Shown: positions 45,895 through 54,421 of the stretch, piece by piece | Layout of the letters: every line of letters begins with the position of its first letter | Position numbering within the stretch: position 1 is the stretch's first letter | Assembly (NCBI RefSeq): GCF_015024225.1 | Contig: NZ_JACJGM010000020.1 | Location: 1-64,000 of the forward strand | Direction: 5' to 3' | Length of the DNA stretch: 64,000 bases | Origin: Nocardioides lijunqiniae | GTDB lineage: Bacteria > Actinomycetota > Actinomycetes > Propionibacteriales > Nocardioidaceae | Notes under the pieces: generated by a model | Database searches by the model: none | Seen by the model: only the letters and a program-made list of their open reading frames with translations | What the model was told of the DNA's origin: nothing | Made by a program: the position numbers and the translations under genes

Positions 45895-47454
45895 TCAGCG
45901 GATCCGCGTCTTGCGCATCATCCGCAGCCCCGACAGCATCCCCTTCACGTACTCGTCGTAGTCCTGGCCGGGCCGGGCCCCCATGACCTGCTTCTTGAGG
46001 ACGGCGAGGTTCTGCACATCGGTGTACTTGGTCAGGCCCTGGTCGCCGTGACGGGCGCCCACGCCCGACTGCTTCACGCCGCCCGAGGGCGTGCCCTTGG
46101 ACGCGAACGCCGTGGCGAGGATGTCGTTGACGTTGACGTTGCCGGAGTGGATGCGTCGCGCCACCGCCTCGGCGCGCGACAGGTCGCCGCCCCAGACCGA
46201 GGCGTTGAGGCCGTACTCGGTGTCGTTGGCGAGCTCGACGGCCTCGTCGACGGTGCGGTAGCGGTGCAGCCCCACCACCGGGCCGAACGTCTCGGTGGAG
46301 CCGGCGAGCATGTCCTTGGTGACGCCCTCGAGGATCGTGGGCTCGAAGAACGCCGGCCCCAGGTCGGGACGAGCCCTGCCGCCGGTGACGACCGTGGCGC
46401 CCTTGGCGACCGCGTCGTCGACGTGCGACTGGACGCGCTCCTTGTGGTCGGGCGAGACCAGCGAGCCCATCTCGGGGCCGAAGTCGTACGTCGCGCCGAC
46501 GTTCAGCGCCTCGGCCGCCGCGGTGAAGCGGGTCTTGAACTCGTCGTAGCGCGACTCCGGGAGGTAGATCCGCTCGATGTGCATGCAGATCTGGCCGGTG
46601 TTGCCGAACACGCCGAAGACCGCGCCCTGCACGGTCTCCTCCATGTCGGCGTCGTCGAGCACGATCATCGGGTTCTTGCCGCCGAGCTCGAGGCAGCAGC
46701 CGATGAGGTTGCGCCCGGCGCGCTCGCCGATCACCCGGCCGGTCGCGGTGGAGCCGGTGAACATCACGTAGTTGGCGTTGTCGATGAGCGTCGGCCCGAC
46801 GTCCGGGCCCTCGCCGCAGACCACCTGGAACAAGCCCTTCGGCAGCCCGGCGTCCTCCAGCATCTGGATGCCGTAGAGCGGCGAGAGCGCGGTCTTGTTG
46901 TCGGGCTTCAGCACGACGCCGTTGCCCGCGATCAGGGCGGTCACGGCGTCGGAGAGGCCGGTGGCAAAGGGGAAGTTCCACGGCGCGATGACGCCGACGA
47001 CACCCTTGGGCTGGCGGATCTCGGTCGAGGTGGTGAGGAACGGCACCGGCCCGCCGCGCTTGACCGGCGCGAGCAGGTGCGGCGCCCGCTTGATGTAGTG
47101 GCTCATCACCATCGGCGGGTCGCAGCTCTCCTCGATCGCCATCCGCCGGTTCTTGCCGCTCTCGACCTGGATCAGGTCGGTCGTGGTGACCGCGTTGTCG
47201 ACGAAGAGCCTGTGCGCGCGCTTGAAGACGGCCAGCCGCTTCTTCAGCGGCCACGAGGCCCACTCGCGCTGCTCCGTGCGTGCGGTGGCGAAGGCCCGCT
47301 CGATGTCGGCGGGCGTCGACTGGGGCAGCTCGACCAGGACCTCGCCGGTGTAGACCTCGGTGAGCTTCCACGTGCCGCCGCTGGTCGACGGGATGCGGGC
47401 GACCAGCCGCTGGAGGAACGCGTCGGTGATCGACGCGGGGCGCTGCAGCGTCAT
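45895..47454 (-). CDS. Succinic-semialdehyde-type aldehyde dehydrogenase
   Basis: A 519-residue NAD(P)-dependent aldehyde dehydrogenase. The catalytic Glu is E256 in LELGGKNPM and the nucleophilic Cys is C290 in FGNTGQICMH, 34 residues apart as expected. The family includes GabD2-like succinic semialdehyde dehydrogenases, but several aldehydes are possible. It lies one base after the GMC oxidoreductase stop on the same strand. The pair may oxidise an alcohol to an aldehyde and then to an acid. Confidence 0.92.
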   Translation of the reverse strand: MTLQRPASITDAFLQRLVARIPSTSGGTWKLTEVYTGEVLVELPQSTPADIERAFATARTEQREWASWPLKKRLAVFKRAHRLFVDNAVTTTDLIQVESGKNRRMAIEESCDPPMVMSHYIKRAPHLLAPVKRGGPVPFLTTSTEIRQPKGVVGVIAPWNFPFATGLSDAVTALIAGNGVVLKPDNKTALSPLYGIQMLEDAGLPKGLFQVVCGEGPDVGPTLIDNANYVMFTGSTATGRVIGERAGRNLIGCCLELGGKNPMIVLDDADMEETVQGAVFGVFGNTGQICMHIERIYLPESRYDEFKTRFTAAAEALNVGATYDFGPEMGSLVSPDHKERVQSHVDDAVAKGATVVTGGRARPDLGPAFFEPTILEGVTKDMLAGSTETFGPVVGLHRYRTVDEAVELANDTEYGLNASVWGGDLSRAEAVARRIHSGNVNVNDILATAFASKGTPSGGVKQSGVGARHGDQGLTKYTDVQNLAVLKKQVMGARPGQDYDEYVKGMLSGLRMMRKTRIR

Positions 47455-47455
47455 G

Positions 47456-49096
47456 TCAGGACCCCGCGCGGGCGCCGCCGAGGACGAGGTCGGCGCCGCG
47501 CTCGCCGATCATGATCGCCGGTGCGTTGGTGTTGCCGCCGGTGATCGACGGCATGATCGAGGCGTCGCAGACGCGCAGCCCCTCGATGCCGCGCACCTTG
47601 AGGTCGGGCCCGACGACCGCGAGCTCGTCGACGCCCATCCGGCAGGTGCCGACACCGTGGTAGACCGACGTCGCGCGGTTGAGGATCGCGTCGCGCAGGG
47701 CCTGGCCCTTCACGCTCGCACCGGGGTGGATCTCCTCCTTGACCGCGCCGCCGAACGCCGCGCCTCCCATGATCTCGCGCACCATCTCCGAGCCCTCCGC
47801 GAGCACCTCCAGGTCGGCCGGGTCCGCGAGGTACTGGAAGTCGATCAGCGGCGCCGCCGTCGGGTCGGACGAGGCCAGGCGCAGGGTGCCGCGGCTCTTG
47901 GGGTAGATCAGTGTCGAGAGCAGCGTGAGCGACGTACGCGGGTCGACCTTGTGCTGGATCGGCTCGTCCTGGTTGGGCGAGACGTAGGACCACGGCAGCA
48001 GGTGCAGCTGCAGGTCGGGTACGTCGGTCGCCTGCGAGGTGCGCAGGAAGGCCACCGACTCGAAGACCGAGTTGGCGAGGAACGTCTTGCCCGGCCGCAG
48101 CGCCTCCTGGGCCACGCCCTTGGCGAAGAAGAAGGCGTTGCCGCGCATCTTCGACGTCGTGGTGTGGAAGGTCAGCGCGTGGAACATGTGGTCGTGCAGG
48201 TTGTCGCCGACGGGCAGGTCGGCGATCACCTTGATGCCGTGGTCGATGAGGTGCTGCGCGTGCCCGACGCCGGAGAGCATCAGCAGCTGGGCCGACCCGA
48301 CGAAGCCGGCCGAGAGGATGACCTCCTTGCCCGCGCGCACCGTGCGGCGCGAGCCGTCCTTGTCGGTGACCTCGACGCCCGTGGCGCGCCCGTTGTCGAT
48401 GACGACCTTGGTGACCATGACCTCCGACTGCAGCTGCAGGGACGGCACGTCGAGGTGGTGGATGTAGCCGCGCGAGGCGCTGTAGCGCAGCCCGTCGGAC
48501 GCGTTCTGCTGCATCCGGCTGACGCCTTCCTGGGACTCGCCGTTGTAGTCGTCGAGGATCTTCACGCCCATGGCGTCGGAGGTCGCCTGGATGAACTGCA
48601 GCGACCCCTCCTGCGGCGCGCGGTTGCGGGTGACCTTGATCGGCCCGCCGGACCCGCGGTACTGGTCGGGCCCGCCCTCGAAGTCCTCCATGCGCCGGTA
48701 GGCCTCGTTGACCTCGTCGGCCGACCAGCCGGTGTTGCCCTCGGCTGCCCAGGCGTCGTAGTTGGCGCGGTTGCCGCGCACGTAGACCATGCCGTTGATG
48801 GAGCTGGAGCCGCCGACGACCTTGCCGCGCGGGACCGGCATCTTGCGGTCCAGGAGGTGCTTCTGCGGCGTGGAGTAGAAGCCCCAGTCGACGCGGGCCT
48901 TGATCTGCGGGACCGAGTGCATCGGTCCGATCATCCCGGGCTTCTTCACCAGGTACTGGTCGTCGCTCTTGCCGGCCTCGAGCACGATGACGCTGGCGCC
49001 CGACTGGGCCAGGCGGCCGGCGATCGCGGCGCCGGAGCTGCCGGACCCGACCACCACGTAGTCCGCTTCGTTCCGGGGGGGAGCAGCCTTGGCCAT
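47456..49096 (-). CDS. GMC family FAD oxidoreductase (choline-dehydrogenase-like)
   Basis: A 546-residue flavoenzyme. The FAD fold is VVVGSGSSGAAIAGRL, the second GMC signature is VLSAGFVGSAQLLMLSG-like (ILSAGFVGSAQLLMLSGVG region), and the C-terminal GMC end is GGNTNAPAIMIGERGADL. Such enzymes oxidise alcohols and pass electrons to quinones or oxygen. The ATG at 49096 is followed by MAKAAPPRNEADYVVVG. A KstR-type box lies 43 bases upstream, pointing to sterol or related catabolism control. Confidence 0.9.
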   Translation of the reverse strand: MAKAAPPRNEADYVVVGSGSSGAAIAGRLAQSGASVIVLEAGKSDDQYLVKKPGMIGPMHSVPQIKARVDWGFYSTPQKHLLDRKMPVPRGKVVGGSSSINGMVYVRGNRANYDAWAAEGNTGWSADEVNEAYRRMEDFEGGPDQYRGSGGPIKVTRNRAPQEGSLQFIQATSDAMGVKILDDYNGESQEGVSRMQQNASDGLRYSASRGYIHHLDVPSLQLQSEVMVTKVVIDNGRATGVEVTDKDGSRRTVRAGKEVILSAGFVGSAQLLMLSGVGHAQHLIDHGIKVIADLPVGDNLHDHMFHALTFHTTTSKMRGNAFFFAKGVAQEALRPGKTFLANSVFESVAFLRTSQATDVPDLQLHLLPWSYVSPNQDEPIQHKVDPRTSLTLLSTLIYPKSRGTLRLASSDPTAAPLIDFQYLADPADLEVLAEGSEMVREIMGGAAFGGAVKEEIHPGASVKGQALRDAILNRATSVYHGVGTCRMGVDELAVVGPDLKVRGIEGLRVCDASIMPSITGGNTNAPAIMIGERGADLVLGGARAGS

Positions 49097-49138
49097 GGGT
49101 GTGGTCCTCGCGTCAGTCGGGGTGATGGCGGCCACAAC

Positions 49139-49152
49139 TGTAACGCGTTCTA
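49139..49152. promoter_or_regulatory. KstR-type operator
   Basis: TGTAACGCGTTCTA fits the KstR motif TNNAACNNGTTNNA in full. It lies in the 94-base divergent gap between the GMC oxidoreductase (43 bases from its start) and pdxY. In mycobacteria KstR represses cholesterol catabolism genes. The same motif recurs at 54243-54256. Confidence 0.7.
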
Positions 49153-49190
49153 GTTTGCTCCGTACACCCTTCCACGACGACACTCGGAGC

Positions 49191-50042
49191 GTGCAGATCC
49201 TCTCGATCCAGTCCTCCGTCGCCTACGGCCACGTCGGCAACTCCGCGGCCGTCTTCCCGCTCCAGCGCCTCGGCCACGAGGTGTGGCCGGTCATCACGGT
49301 GCACTTCTCCAACCACACCGGGTACGGCGCGTGGCGCGGGCCGCTGCTCGCGCCCAACGACGTGGCCGAGGTGATCGCCGGCATCGGCGACCGCGGCGTG
49401 CTGGGCGAGGTGGACGCGGTGCTGTCCGGCTACCAGGGCGACCCGGCGATGGGCCAGGTCATCCTCGACGCCGTCGCCCGGGTGAAGGCGGCCAACTCCG
49501 ACGCCGTCTACTGCTGCGACCCGGTGATGGGCGACGTGGGCCGGGGCATGTTCGTGCGGCCGGGCATCCCGGAGTTCCTGCGCGACACCGTCGTCCCCGC
49601 CGCCGACGTGATCACGCCCAACCACTTCGAGCTCGACTTCCTCGCCGGCACGACCACGACCACCATCGACGAGGTGCTCGCGGCCGTCGACGTGGTGCGC
49701 GAGGGCGGCCCCCGCGACGTCCTCGTCACGAGCGTCCTGCACGGCGACTCCGCGCCCGACACCCTCGACGTGGTCGCCGTCTCCGACGCCGGCGCCTGGG
49801 CGGTCACCACACCGCTGCTCCCGATCACGCCCAACGGCTGCGGCGACGTCACGGCGGCGCTCTACCTCGCCCACCTGCGCACGACCGGCTCCCCCGAGCT
49901 CGCCCTGGGCCGCACGACCTCGTCGGTGTTCGGCATCCTCGAGGCCACGCTGGCCGCCGGCACCCGCGAGATCCAGCTCGTCGCCGCCCAGGACGCCATC
50001 GCCGACCCCGCCGACCGCTTCCCGGTGCGGCGGCTGCGCTGA
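49191..50042 (+). CDS. pdxY: Pyridoxal/pyridoxine kinase
   Basis: A 283-residue ribokinase-fold kinase. VQILSIQSSVAYGHVGNSAAVFPLQ is the PdxY N-terminus, GYQGD the ligand region, and ITPNGCGDVTAALYLA holds the catalytic Asp in GCGD. It phosphorylates pyridoxal to PLP. The GTG at 49191 gives the family length; a longer frame from 49089 overlaps the GMC start. It shares the divergent gap with the KstR-type box but is unlikely to be in the sterol regulon. Confidence 0.93.
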   Translation: MQILSIQSSVAYGHVGNSAAVFPLQRLGHEVWPVITVHFSNHTGYGAWRGPLLAPNDVAEVIAGIGDRGVLGEVDAVLSGYQGDPAMGQVILDAVARVKAANSDAVYCCDPVMGDVGRGMFVRPGIPEFLRDTVVPAADVITPNHFELDFLAGTTTTTIDEVLAAVDVVREGGPRDVLVTSVLHGDSAPDTLDVVAVSDAGAWAVTTPLLPITPNGCGDVTAALYLAHLRTTGSPELALGRTTSSVFGILEATLAAGTREIQLVAAQDAIADPADRFPVRRLR

Positions 50043-50045
50043 GCG

Positions 50046-50450
50046 TCAGTAGGACCTGCCTTCGGCGTAACGCTCACGGCGCGCAAAGCGCCCGCGCCCC
50101 CTGTTGCGGCTCTTGAACGTCGGCAACTGGGAATCGCAGTTCGGGCACACGAGTCGTAGGTTGTCTCGCCCATTGTGGGAGGCGTCGCCATCGACGTGAT
50201 CGAGCACGAAAGTCAACGGTTGCCCGTTCCAGGTGGAGGGACAGCCGCACAAGGCGCACCGCTCCTGCTGCTCCTGAGCGATGTACCGACGCACGTAGTG
50301 CCCCTTGCCGGTGCCGGGATGCGCCACGCCGGTCTCGAGCCAGATCTGCACGAGCAAGGCGCGCTCGTGAGCCCTCTGACACGAAAGGCTGCAGAAGACC
50401 CGTGACCTGCGACCTTCCGTGGTCGATCCGCATCCGGCGCACTGGAACAT
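50046..50450 (-). CDS. HNH endonuclease domain protein
   Basis: A 134-residue protein. A treble-clef-like zinc pair near the start (CAGCG and CSLSCQRAH) is followed by the HNH motif: CALCGCPS, LDHVDGDASHNGRDNLRLVCPNCD. HNH proteins cut or nick DNA; many are mobile or phage-borne. It lies 30 bases downstream of tRNA-Thr on the same strand, a common integration spot, but I see no integrase or att repeat. Its codon use is somewhat less GC-biased (for example AGTTGC and CGTAGG stretches), which would fit acquisition. Confidence 0.85.
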   Translation of the reverse strand: MFQCAGCGSTTEGRRSRVFCSLSCQRAHERALLVQIWLETGVAHPGTGKGHYVRRYIAQEQQERCALCGCPSTWNGQPLTFVLDHVDGDASHNGRDNLRLVCPNCDSQLPTFKSRNRGRGRFARRERYAEGRSY

Positions 50451-50480
50451 GTCCAGCACGCTAGGAGCAGCCACCGACAG

Positions 50481-50553
50481 AGCCGCGTGAGAGAATCGAA
50501 CTCTCGACATTCGCATTACAAGGGCGATGCTCTGCCAACTGAGCTAACGCGGC
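50481..50553 (-). tRNA. tRNA-Thr (anticodon TGT)
   Basis: On the minus strand the 73 bases fold as a cloverleaf. The acceptor is GCCGCGT pairing with ACGCGGC. The D arm is GCTC...GAGC. The anticodon loop is CTTGTAA with anticodon TGT, reading ACA codons. The T arm is GAGAG-TTCGATT-CTCTC. The discriminator base is T, and CCA is not encoded. An HNH gene follows directly downstream. Confidence 0.95.
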
Positions 50554-50576
50554 GCGCGCTCTCGCGCGCGGCAATC

Positions 50577-51515
50577 CTAGGCGGTGGCGGCCCGACGGTT
50601 CGCACCCTGCCCGCCGCATCGCGCGGCAGGGCGCAGGAACTCCTCGAGCGCGCGGGCGATGCCGGCGGCGTCGAGGCCGTGGGCGCCGACGTGCTGCTCG
50701 GGGGTGCCGTAGCGGCGGTGCTCGACGCGGTCGACGCCGAGCGCGAGCAGGCGGTGCGGCACGTCGCGCAGGGCGTCGGCGACGTGACGGGCCGACGTCC
50801 CGGCCAGCCACGGCTCGACCAGGACCACCTCGGGGCTGCCGAGCGCGGCGCGGAGGCCGCGGGCGTCGAAGGGCCGCACGGTGCTGGTGTAGAGCACGGT
50901 CACGTCGCGCCCGGCCGTGGCCGCCACCACTGCGTCCAGCACCGGCCCGACCGCGACCACGGTGGCGCCGGCGCCGCGGCGTACGACGTGGAAGTTGCCC
51001 GACGTCACCGCGAACGTGCAGGCGTTGGCCTGGCCGACGACCCGCACGTAGTGGAGGCCGGAGCCGGCCACCGCCGAGCGCAGCACCATGTCGGTCTCGA
51101 CCGCGTTGCCCGGTGCGTGCAGCGAGATGTCGGGCAGGGTGTCGAGGAGGGCGACATCGCCGGGCGACTGGTGGGTACGTCCCCCGCCCGAGACGTCGAA
51201 CGATCCGCCCGACCCGACCAGCACGCCGCCGACGTCCTGGTGGGCGAAGCCGAGCTTGACCTGCTCGAAGGCACGCTCCACCAGGAACGACCCGAACGTG
51301 TGCACGATCGGCCGCAGCCCGGTCAGCGCCATGCCGGCGCCGACGTTGACGAGCAGCTGCTCGCGGATGCCGACATTGACCACCCGGTCGGGGTGTCGGG
51401 CCTCGACCTCGCGCAGGTACTGCCCCGAGATCTCGGCGTAGACCAGCGCGACGGAGTCGTCGGACTCCACCAGGTCGGCCGCGGTGGCCGCGAACTGTCG
51501 ACGCGCGTCCCTCAT
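50577..51515 (-). CDS. Transketolase C-terminal subunit
   Basis: A 312-residue protein matching the pyrimidine-binding and C-terminal domains of transketolase (RVVNVGIREQLLVNVGAGMALTG, then VVAVGPVLDAVVAA). It pairs with the N-terminal subunit gene upstream (ATGA overlap at 51512-51515). Split transketolases form an alpha2beta2 enzyme, and many in actinobacteria serve a special sugar or antibiotic route rather than the pentose phosphate pathway. Confidence 0.9.
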   Translation of the reverse strand: MRDARRQFAATAADLVESDDSVALVYAEISGQYLREVEARHPDRVVNVGIREQLLVNVGAGMALTGLRPIVHTFGSFLVERAFEQVKLGFAHQDVGGVLVGSGGSFDVSGGGRTHQSPGDVALLDTLPDISLHAPGNAVETDMVLRSAVAGSGLHYVRVVGQANACTFAVTSGNFHVVRRGAGATVVAVGPVLDAVVAATAGRDVTVLYTSTVRPFDARGLRAALGSPEVVLVEPWLAGTSARHVADALRDVPHRLLALGVDRVEHRRYGTPEQHVGAHGLDAAGIARALEEFLRPAARCGGQGANRRAATA

Positions 51516-52192
51516 CGCCCCACCACCTCCACGACCTCCGCCACCACGACGCCCGGACGACCTACCGCGCGGTGCGCGAGCGCCTTCTCGAGCTGGTCGT
51601 GGTCGCGGCCGTCGACGGTCACGGCATGCCAGCCCTCGGTGCGGAAGCGCTCCTCGATCCGCCCCGCCACGGCGTACGACGCCGATCGGTTGTCCACGAC
51701 CACGACCGTGAGAGCGTCGAGCTCGAGCGCCACGGCCAGCGCGAGCGCCTCGTGGTTGGAGCCCTCGTCCAGCTCGGCGTCGCCGACAAGGACCACGACG
51801 CGCGAGTCGATGCCCTGGGCCCGCAGGCCGAGCGCCGTACCGACGGCGAGCGGCAGCCCGTGCCCGAGCGAGCCCGAGGAGATCTCGACGCCGGGCACGA
51901 GGTTGCGGTCGGGGTGGTGCCCCAGCGGGGAGTCGTAGCCGCCCCAGCCGGCGAGCCACGAGGCGGGGAAGAAGCCGCGCTCGGCGAGGACGGCGTAGTA
52001 GGCCATGGGGCCGTGGCCCTTGGAGAGGTAGAGGCGGTCGCGGTCGACGTCGGCCACGCGCTCGGGCGAGACGTCCAGCACCCGCTCGTAGAGCACGCGC
52101 AGGACGTCGAGGGTGGAGGTGGCGGCGTCCGAGTGCTTCTCGTCGCCGGTCATCAGGCCCATCAGCCTGGTCGTCTCGCTCATGCCGACCAT
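51512..52192 (-). CDS. Transketolase N-terminal subunit
   Basis: A 226-residue protein with the thiamine-diphosphate domain: YLSKGHGPMAYYAVLAERG, SSGSLGHGLPLAVG, and the TPP motif GDAELDEGSNHEA. It forms the two-subunit transketolase with the following gene. Starts at 52192 (MVGMSET) or 52183 (MSET) are both possible. A 22-base near-palindrome lies only six bases upstream and could be an operator. Confidence 0.9.
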   Translation of the reverse strand: MVGMSETTRLMGLMTGDEKHSDAATSTLDVLRVLYERVLDVSPERVADVDRDRLYLSKGHGPMAYYAVLAERGFFPASWLAGWGGYDSPLGHHPDRNLVPGVEISSGSLGHGLPLAVGTALGLRAQGIDSRVVVLVGDAELDEGSNHEALALAVALELDALTVVVVDNRSASYAVAGRIEERFRTEGWHAVTVDGRDHDQLEKALAHRAVGRPGVVVAEVVEVVGR

Positions 52193-52197
52193 GCTCG

Positions 52198-52219
52198 GAC
52201 TTCAAGTCGACTCGAAGTC
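52198..52219. promoter_or_regulatory. Near-palindrome between transketolase and MFS genes
   Basis: GACTTC-A-AGTCGACT-C-GAAGTC: 20 of 22 positions are symmetric, with only the two flanking bases of the inner AGTCGACT mismatched. It lies in the divergent gap, six bases from the transketolase start and 47 bases from the MFS start. It is a candidate operator for a regulator not encoded nearby. Confidence 0.6.
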
Positions 52220-52265
52220 AACACCCCGCCCTCGGGAGCCGCCCGGCCTTTGACAGACTCCTCCG

Positions 52266-53492
52266 GTGACCGACGCGCCCGCCACCGAGAGCCGCGCTGC
52301 GCGGATCCTGGTCCTGGTCGGCATCGTGGTGCTGGCCTTCAACCTCCGCCCCGCCGCCGTGAGCGTCGGCCCGGTCCTCGACGAGATCCGATCCGGCCTC
52401 TCGATGTCGGGCACCGAGGCCGGGGTGCTGACCTCGCTCCCGGTGCTGGCGTTCGCGCTCTTCGGCGGACTGGCGCCGCGCTTCGCCCGCGCCGTGGGCA
52501 GCCACCGGCTCACGCTGATCGCGCTGCTCAGCGTCGTGGTCGGCCTGTTCCTGCGCGCCCGCATGGAGAGCGTGGTCCCGTTCCTCGCGCTGTCCCTGCT
52601 GGCCCTGGCCGGCATGGCCACCGCCAACGTGCTGCTCCCGAGCCTGATCAAGGCGCACTTCCCCGACCACACCGGGCTGATGACGTCGATCTACTCCACG
52701 GCCCTGGCCATCGGGCTCACGCTCGCCTCGGTGACGACGGTGCCGATCAGCGAGGCGACCGGCGGCTGGCGCGACGGCCTGGCCGTCTGGGCCTTCACGG
52801 CCGCGATCGCCGCCCTGCCCTGGCTCGCGCTGCTGCGCCACGACCGACCGACCGGCGACCGCGACCGCGCCGGCCACGCGCCCATCGGCCTGCTCGCCGT
52901 GGCCCGCACCCGCCTGGGCATCGGCATGGCGCTGTTCTTCGGGATCCAGTCGCTGCAGGCCTACGCGATCTTCGGCTGGTTCGCCGCGATCTTCCGCGAC
53001 TCCGGCTACTCCGCCACCCAGGCCGGGGTCCTGCTCGGCGTCGTCACGGGCGTCAGCATCCCGCTCTCGTTCGTGATCCCCACGCTGGCCGCCCGGATGC
53101 CCGACCAGCGACCGCTCGTGTGGGCGATCCTGTCGTGCTACCCGGTGGGCTACATCGGCATGATCGTGGCGCCGTACGAGCTCGCCTACCTGTGGGCGGT
53201 CCTGGTCGGCATCGGCACCACGACGTTCCCGCTGATCCTGACCCAGATCGGGCTGCGCTCGCGCACCCCCGCCGGCACCGCCGCCCTGTCCGGCTTCACC
53301 CAGTCGACGGGCTACCTGCTGGCGGCGCTCGGCCCCTTCGGCGTCGGTCTGCTGCACGACGTCAGCGGCGGCTGGACCGTGCCGCTGGTCGCGCTCACCG
53401 TGCTGACGATCCCGCTGCTCGCGGTCGGGCTCTCGGTGTCGCGACCGGCGTACATCGAGGACGAGTTGGACCAGCGCCGGACGTCGGCCTAG
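52266..53492 (+). CDS. MFS transporter, CynX/NimT type
   Basis: A 408-residue membrane protein with about 12 helices. The family features are VLAFNLRPAAVSVGPVLDEIR at the start and repeated GxxxP loops. CynX-type transporters carry cyanate, nitroimidazole or other small anions; the substrate is unknown. The GTG at 52266 begins the gene. Its TAG stop shares CTAG with the convergent SDR gene, a four-base tail overlap. Confidence 0.87.
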   Translation: MTDAPATESRAARILVLVGIVVLAFNLRPAAVSVGPVLDEIRSGLSMSGTEAGVLTSLPVLAFALFGGLAPRFARAVGSHRLTLIALLSVVVGLFLRARMESVVPFLALSLLALAGMATANVLLPSLIKAHFPDHTGLMTSIYSTALAIGLTLASVTTVPISEATGGWRDGLAVWAFTAAIAALPWLALLRHDRPTGDRDRAGHAPIGLLAVARTRLGIGMALFFGIQSLQAYAIFGWFAAIFRDSGYSATQAGVLLGVVTGVSIPLSFVIPTLAARMPDQRPLVWAILSCYPVGYIGMIVAPYELAYLWAVLVGIGTTTFPLILTQIGLRSRTPAGTAALSGFTQSTGYLLAALGPFGVGLLHDVSGGWTVPLVALTVLTIPLLAVGLSVSRPAYIEDELDQRRTSA

Positions 53493-54220
53493 CTCATCCC
53501 GCCGTCGAAGGCGAGCACGCTGCCGGTGATCATCCGCGCCTCCTTCGAGGCGAGGTAGACGATCGCGGAGCCGAGCTCGGCGGGAGTGATCGCGCGCCCG
53601 GGCAGCATCATCATCAGGCGGTCGGCGACGCGGGCGTCCAGGTCCGGCGGGAAGATGCTGGCGACGTGCGACACGATCGGGGTGTCGACGGTGCCGGGAC
53701 AGATCGCGTTGACGCGCACACTGTGCGGCGACAGCTCGAGCGCGAGCGACTTCGTCAGCATGGTGAGCCCGCCCTTCGCCGCGGCGTACGCCGTCGCGTA
53801 GGGCTGCGCGACGTTGCCGGCGACGGAGGAGACGTTGACGATGTTGCCCCGGCTGGCCTTGAGGTGGGGCAGCGCGGCCTGCATCAGCATGAACGGACCC
53901 TTGAGGTCGACCGCGTGGACGCGGTCCCACTCGGCGTCGGAGATCTGCTCGAACCGCCCGAACTGCACGATGCCCGCGACGTTGGCGAGCACGTCGATCC
54001 GCCCGCCCTCCGCGCAGGTGGCGATCGCCGCGTCCACCGACGCCCGGTCGCCGACGTTGCACTCGACGTACGTCACGCCGTCGGGGACCGTCGCCTGGAT
54101 GTCCAGCCCGAAGACGGTGTCGCCCAGGTCGCGGAAGAGCTCGGCCGTCGCGAACCCGATGCCGGACGCCGCCCCCGTGATGACGACGACGCGCGGGCTG
54201 GAGGCGGGGGTCTCGGTCAT
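53489..54220 (-). CDS. Short-chain dehydrogenase/reductase
   Basis: A 243-residue SDR. The cofactor motif is TGAASGIG, the structural NAG is in LANVAGIV, and the catalytic Tyr-Lys pair is Y145 and K149 in YAAAKGG. The family acts on hydroxysteroids, hydroxyacyl chains or sugars. A KstR-type box lies 23 bases upstream (54243-54256), so a role in steroid or related lipid breakdown is the best guess. Its stop overlaps that of the convergent MFS gene. Confidence 0.92.
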   Translation of the reverse strand: MTETPASSPRVVVITGAASGIGFATAELFRDLGDTVFGLDIQATVPDGVTYVECNVGDRASVDAAIATCAEGGRIDVLANVAGIVQFGRFEQISDAEWDRVHAVDLKGPFMLMQAALPHLKASRGNIVNVSSVAGNVAQPYATAYAAAKGGLTMLTKSLALELSPHSVRVNAICPGTVDTPIVSHVASIFPPDLDARVADRLMMMLPGRAITPAELGSAIVYLASKEARMITGSVLAFDGGMS

Positions 54221-54242
54221 GGCGCGGAGCGTACCAGCGGAC

Positions 54243-54256
54243 TAGAACGTGTTCTA
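54243..54256. promoter_or_regulatory. KstR-type operator before the SDR gene
   Basis: TAGAACGTGTTCTA fits TNNAACNNGTTNNA in full and is nearly a perfect palindrome (CTAGAAC-GT-GTTCTAG). It lies 23 bases upstream of the SDR start. It is the better of the two KstR-type sites in the window. Confidence 0.78.
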
Positions 54257-54280
54257 GGTTTGTGGATCGGCGGCACCTCT

Positions 54281-54373
54281 GCCGACACTCAGCGTCGGCA
54301 GTTGGTCTCCGCACCGGCTGCGCCAAGCGCGGCGTTCGGCTCACCGGGTCTCGACGGGCGCTCGACCACCGGA
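54281..54373. repeat. Structured repeat remnant, copy D
   Basis: The end hairpin CCGACAC-T-C-A-GCGTCGG (54282-54298) and the CGGCAGTTGGTC that follows match the head of copies A-C. The nested core is absent, and the text passes directly to the tail module GGGTCTCGACGGGCGCTCG (54346) ending CGACCACCGG. So this copy looks internally deleted. It lies between the SDR operator and soxR, and no gene is supported from 54221 to 54421. Confidence 0.75.
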
Positions 54374-54421
54374 GGGCGGCCGCATGTTGAAGTTCGGTTG
54401 AGGTACCGGCAGGGTGACAGG

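Noticed and set aside
54380..54421. A Sox box before soxR
   Set aside because: Only the right half (TTGAGG) matches; the left half reads TGTTGAA, not CCTCAA.
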